64,000 nucleotides of DNA from Phycisphaerales bacterium PN19_bin_20 (GTDB lineage Bacteria > Planctomycetota > Phycisphaerae > Phycisphaerales > UBA1924). A program made the translations under genes and the position numbers. Below, in pieces: positions 61,800 through 64,000 of the stretch. Location of the stretch: positions 62,001-126,000 of the forward strand of contig JAJOLK010000004.1 in NCBI GenBank assembly GCA_021173225.1, read 5' to 3'. How positions within the stretch are numbered: position 1 is the first letter of the stretch; each line of letters opens with the position of its first letter. Below the pieces are notes generated by a model that saw nothing but the letters and a program-made list of their open reading frames with translations, did no database searches and was not told the origin of the DNA.

Positions 61800-62036
61800 A
61801 TGCCCCGCATGGTCCGATTGACGTCGCTGGCACCGCACAAGATTGAGGCAAAGGACATCCCCGAGGGCAAGGCCTTGTTCGTTTGCACGTGCGGGCTCTC
61901 ACAGACGCTGCCTTGGTGCGACGGGAGCCACAAAGCGGCGCGGGTGCACGAGCAGCCCGGGTCCTTGTACATCTACGACCATGCGCGGCGCGCGATCGTG
62001 GAGCAGCGCCCGGACGCGGAGCTGCCGGCGCCGTGA
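61800..62036 (+). CDS. CDGSH iron-sulfur protein
   Basis: This 78-residue protein has CTCGLSQTLPWCDGSH, the complete CxCx2(S/T)x3PxCDGSH signature that holds a 2Fe-2S cluster through three Cys and one His. The rest, including ALFVCTCGLS, is a stand-alone CDGSH fold with no membrane anchor. ATG 61800 has AGGAGG just upstream; ATG 61776 is less likely. The stop lies 1 bp from the end of the convergent top6A. Confidence 0.93.
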   Translation: MPRMVRLTSLAPHKIEAKDIPEGKALFVCTCGLSQTLPWCDGSHKAARVHEQPGSLYIYDHARRAIVEQRPDAELPAP

Positions 62037-62037
62037 G

Positions 62038-63264
62038 CTAGTCAAGCCAGTCCTTGTCCTTGAGGCGCTGGGGAACGTACGTCTCGGTGACGTACGAGAT
62101 GTCCTTGGCGATCAGGCTCTCGACTTCCATTTTGAAGCCGTTGCGCAGCAGCAGCTCGATCTCTTTACGCCAGCGTTTGTCGTCGGCAAACCAGGGGTAC
62201 GCGGCAATCTCTTTGGCGCGCTTGATGTCTTTGTCGGTCAGCGCAATCTGGACGGCGGGGGGCAGGTCGCAGGCCTCGTAATCCTTTGAGCGGATGCCCA
62301 GGAACTTGGCCTCGGGGATCGCCAGGCGTGAGCTCTCGAAGGCCAGGCTGATCGAGCCCTGCTTGATGACGCTGTAGATGTAGTGGCCCCAGGGGTCGCA
62401 GTCGAGCACGCAGATGATCGGAAGCTTGAGCTCACGGTTGAAGCGTTGCAGCAGGCGGCGCACGCCACGCGGCGGCTGGCCCGACCCGTGTGTGAGGATG
62501 CAGTTGTTGTTCTCCCAGAAGCGGTCCTCGTTGAAGCGCTGCCAGACGGTGCCCTTTTCTACGTGCAGGACGAAGTCGGCCTCGCACTTCTTGAACTCGA
62601 TCACGTCGGGCTCGACGATGCTGGGGATCTGGTACCCGCCCGTGCCCATCCGCCGGCAGTTGATCTCATCGCCCTTGTCGATGACGGTGATGTTGCCGAC
62701 CATCGAACCGCGCGGCTCGGCGAAGACGTGCAGCTCTTCGCGCAGCGAGCCGAGCGAGACCTCCAGGTCTTCAAGGATCGGATCGCTCTCGTCCTGAGTC
62801 TCGAAGGTGTTCTCTTTGGTGCCGGCGACGGTGTGCTTGGCCTTGTAGAAGACCCCGCGCAGGCTGCTGGTCTTCTGGGCCGCGATCAGGTCTTTGATGG
62901 TGCTGGCGTGCAGCAGCGTCTGCATGAACTGCTTGGCCTGATTGAGGTTGAACAGCTCACGGTCGGAGGCGGCACCGCCCATCTGCAAGATGCCTTTCTT
63001 GCGGTCCCAGATGGTGTTGCCCTTGGTCCGCAGCGGGATCTCGATGGTCGGCTCTTTGCCGCCTCGGGCCGTGCTGCTGACGCCGGTGGCGAGTTTGGTC
63101 AGCCGCCCGAGCGTCTGCGCGTCACGTGCCGCTAGGCGAGCGGCGACCTGCGCGCTCTGGCCGCGCGCGGGCTGGGCGGCTGCCTGAGCCTTGCCACCTG
63201 ATACGCCGGTTGGACCCGTGCCTGAAACTCCGCTTGAGGCCTTCTTGGGTGTCCGCTTGGCCAT
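62038..63264 (-). CDS. top6A: DNA topoisomerase VI subunit A (Spo11 family)
   Basis: This 408-residue type IIB topoisomerase A subunit has the catalytic Tyr in SSLRGVFYKAKH (about 140) and a TOPRIM domain with PIICVLDCDPWGHYIYSVIK, whose DCD holds Mg. GDEINCRRMGTGGYQIPSIV lies between them. The family is mainly archaeal and plant, with scattered bacterial members. The first 80 residues are an Ala/Gly/Thr-rich extension. ATG 63264 has GGAG 8 nt upstream. The B subunit, needed for ATP-driven strand passage, is not in view. Confidence 0.92.
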   Translation of the reverse strand: MAKRTPKKASSGVSGTGPTGVSGGKAQAAAQPARGQSAQVAARLAARDAQTLGRLTKLATGVSSTARGGKEPTIEIPLRTKGNTIWDRKKGILQMGGAASDRELFNLNQAKQFMQTLLHASTIKDLIAAQKTSSLRGVFYKAKHTVAGTKENTFETQDESDPILEDLEVSLGSLREELHVFAEPRGSMVGNITVIDKGDEINCRRMGTGGYQIPSIVEPDVIEFKKCEADFVLHVEKGTVWQRFNEDRFWENNNCILTHGSGQPPRGVRRLLQRFNRELKLPIICVLDCDPWGHYIYSVIKQGSISLAFESSRLAIPEAKFLGIRSKDYEACDLPPAVQIALTDKDIKRAKEIAAYPWFADDKRWRKEIELLLRNGFKMEVESLIAKDISYVTETYVPQRLKDKDWLD

Positions 63265-63403
63265 CCATGCCACTCCTGATTTCGATCTACCGCTGTTTGT
63301 TTATTGCGTTCCGACTATTGCCTATCGATCTCGGACTGTCGGCTCTTGCTCGCTCAGCTCGCTGACTCGCGCCGATTTCCGATTTCCGATTTCCTCTTCC
63401 AAC

Positions 63404-64000
63404 CTACGCCCTGTGAAAGAGTTTTTCCAGGTCGCGGATCGTCAGGCGGACGCTGGTAGGCCTGCCATGCGGGCACGCGCTGGAGCGTTCGACGTTTGCG
63501 CGGGCTTCGAGCAGGGCCATGACCTCAAGCTCGCTGAGCGCATCACCGGCCTTCACCGCCGCTTTGCAGGCCATCATGTCCAGCGCATCAGCCAGCGCAG
63601 CCTCGACCATCAAGTCACGCTCGCCTTGGCCACTTTGACCGCCATAGCTGCCTTGACCTGAAGCGCCGACAGCACTACTAACACTCGCGCGCGGGCCGCT
63701 GAGAGCCGCACTGTTCCAGCCGTCGGCGTGTAGCTTGTCGAGCAGCTCGGCGACAAACGGTCCGGCCTCGACGCCACGATCAAAGAGGAAGGTTGGGAAG
63801 GCCTGGACCCCGATTGCCGCAGGCCCGATGGGCGCGGCTTCAATGCCCAGACGCTCGAGCAGCGCCCCGGCGGCTTCGAGCGTCTCGATCCGGCGTGCGT
63901 CGGCTTGAACGACCGCCGGGACCAGCAAAAGCTGGCTCTCAAGGCGTCCTTGGCTCGCGGGCTGTTCCTGTTCAGTCGGTCCGCTTGTTTGGTGCTGCGC
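63404..64000 (-). CDS. mutL: DNA mismatch repair protein MutL, C-terminal part
   Basis: This is the last 198 residues of MutL; the 5' end is outside the window. The C-terminal dimerisation fold shows QLLLVPAVVQADARRIETLE, IGVQAFPTFLFDRGV, and the end MACKAAVKAGDALSELEVMA then SACPHGRPTSVRLTIRDLEK. The DQHA(x)2E(x)4E endonuclease motif would lie just before this part and cannot be checked. The middle has a Gly/Gln/Ser-rich insert. Downstream on the same strand comes top6A after 139 bp. Confidence 0.93.
   Translation of the reverse strand, partial: AQHQTSGPTEQEQPASQGRLESQLLLVPAVVQADARRIETLEAAGALLERLGIEAAPIGPAAIGVQAFPTFLFDRGVEAGPFVAELLDKLHADGWNSAALSGPRASVSSAVGASGQGSYGGQSGQGERDLMVEAALADALDMMACKAAVKAGDALSELEVMALLEARANVERSSACPHGRPTSVRLTIRDLEKLFHRA

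Overview
The window is GC-rich, gene-dense bacterial chromosome, and several markers point to a planctomycete of the class Phycisphaerae. These are a secreted protein with the Phycisphaerae-type C-terminal sorting tail (PTPGAAALLGLGALAF then four Arg, 16982-17620), three tandem fibro-slime domain proteins, a bacterial topoisomerase VI A subunit, and GlnS and GltX both present. The lineage call is inference from gene content only. There is no phage, integron, CRISPR array or clear insertion sequence. The one RNA gene I can fold is tRNA-Ala(CGC).

Layout. 1-7577: redox repair (MsrB, TrxB), a dipeptidase, a zinc-ribbon protein, a 3-oxoacid CoA-transferase whose two subunit genes are separated by three overlapping small membrane-protein genes, and MurA. 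8002-12479: three fibro-slime paralogues, then ScpA. 12689-19373: pyruvate dehydrogenase E2, an FHA protein, a decayed MNT nucleotidyltransferase, PyrF, the sorting-tail protein and an isolated NuoH. 19388-28094: MutS, a convergent pair of Nal1-like protease fragments, tRNA-Ala, a zinc ABC transporter and an RNA-like region with a mini-ORF. 28095-33456: FkbM methyltransferase plus four glycosyltransferases. 33465-45559: GlnS, GltX, AroC, RmuC and accessory genes. 45643-49734: GroES/GroEL, a frameshifted pseudogene, an anchored thioredoxin and a thioesterase. 49920-52723: acetyltransferase, anti-sigma kinase, STAS protein and MlaE permease. 52931-56646: a B12-type light-sensor regulator divergent from folE and photolyase. 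56690-64000: PhoU, a PLP enzyme, cysteine dioxygenase, a beta-propeller protein, a CDGSH protein, Top6A and the C-terminus of MutL.

Functional links. The light module is the most coherent system: a CarH/LitR-like repressor faces folE (first pterin step, able to feed the folate antenna of a photolyase) and a photolyase, and the promoter between them is flanked by two AATTGAAC direct repeats. A kinase, STAS protein and MlaE permease form a second compact unit that may couple partner switching to lipid transport. MutS and MutL lie far apart, and MutL neighbours a Spo11-like enzyme.

Two genome-style features recur. First, at least 17 genes have a TANNNT-type -10 box only 5-9 nt before the start codon and mostly no Shine-Dalgarno, which predicts widespread leaderless mRNAs. 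Second, many proteins carry tandem repeats of 9, 12 or 15 bp, always in frame, at termini or linkers (TrxB, dipeptidase, E2, GltX, phytase-like protein, anti-sigma kinase, PhoU, SMP-30-like protein). Starts were chosen by homology, Shine-Dalgarno or -10 position and are predictions.
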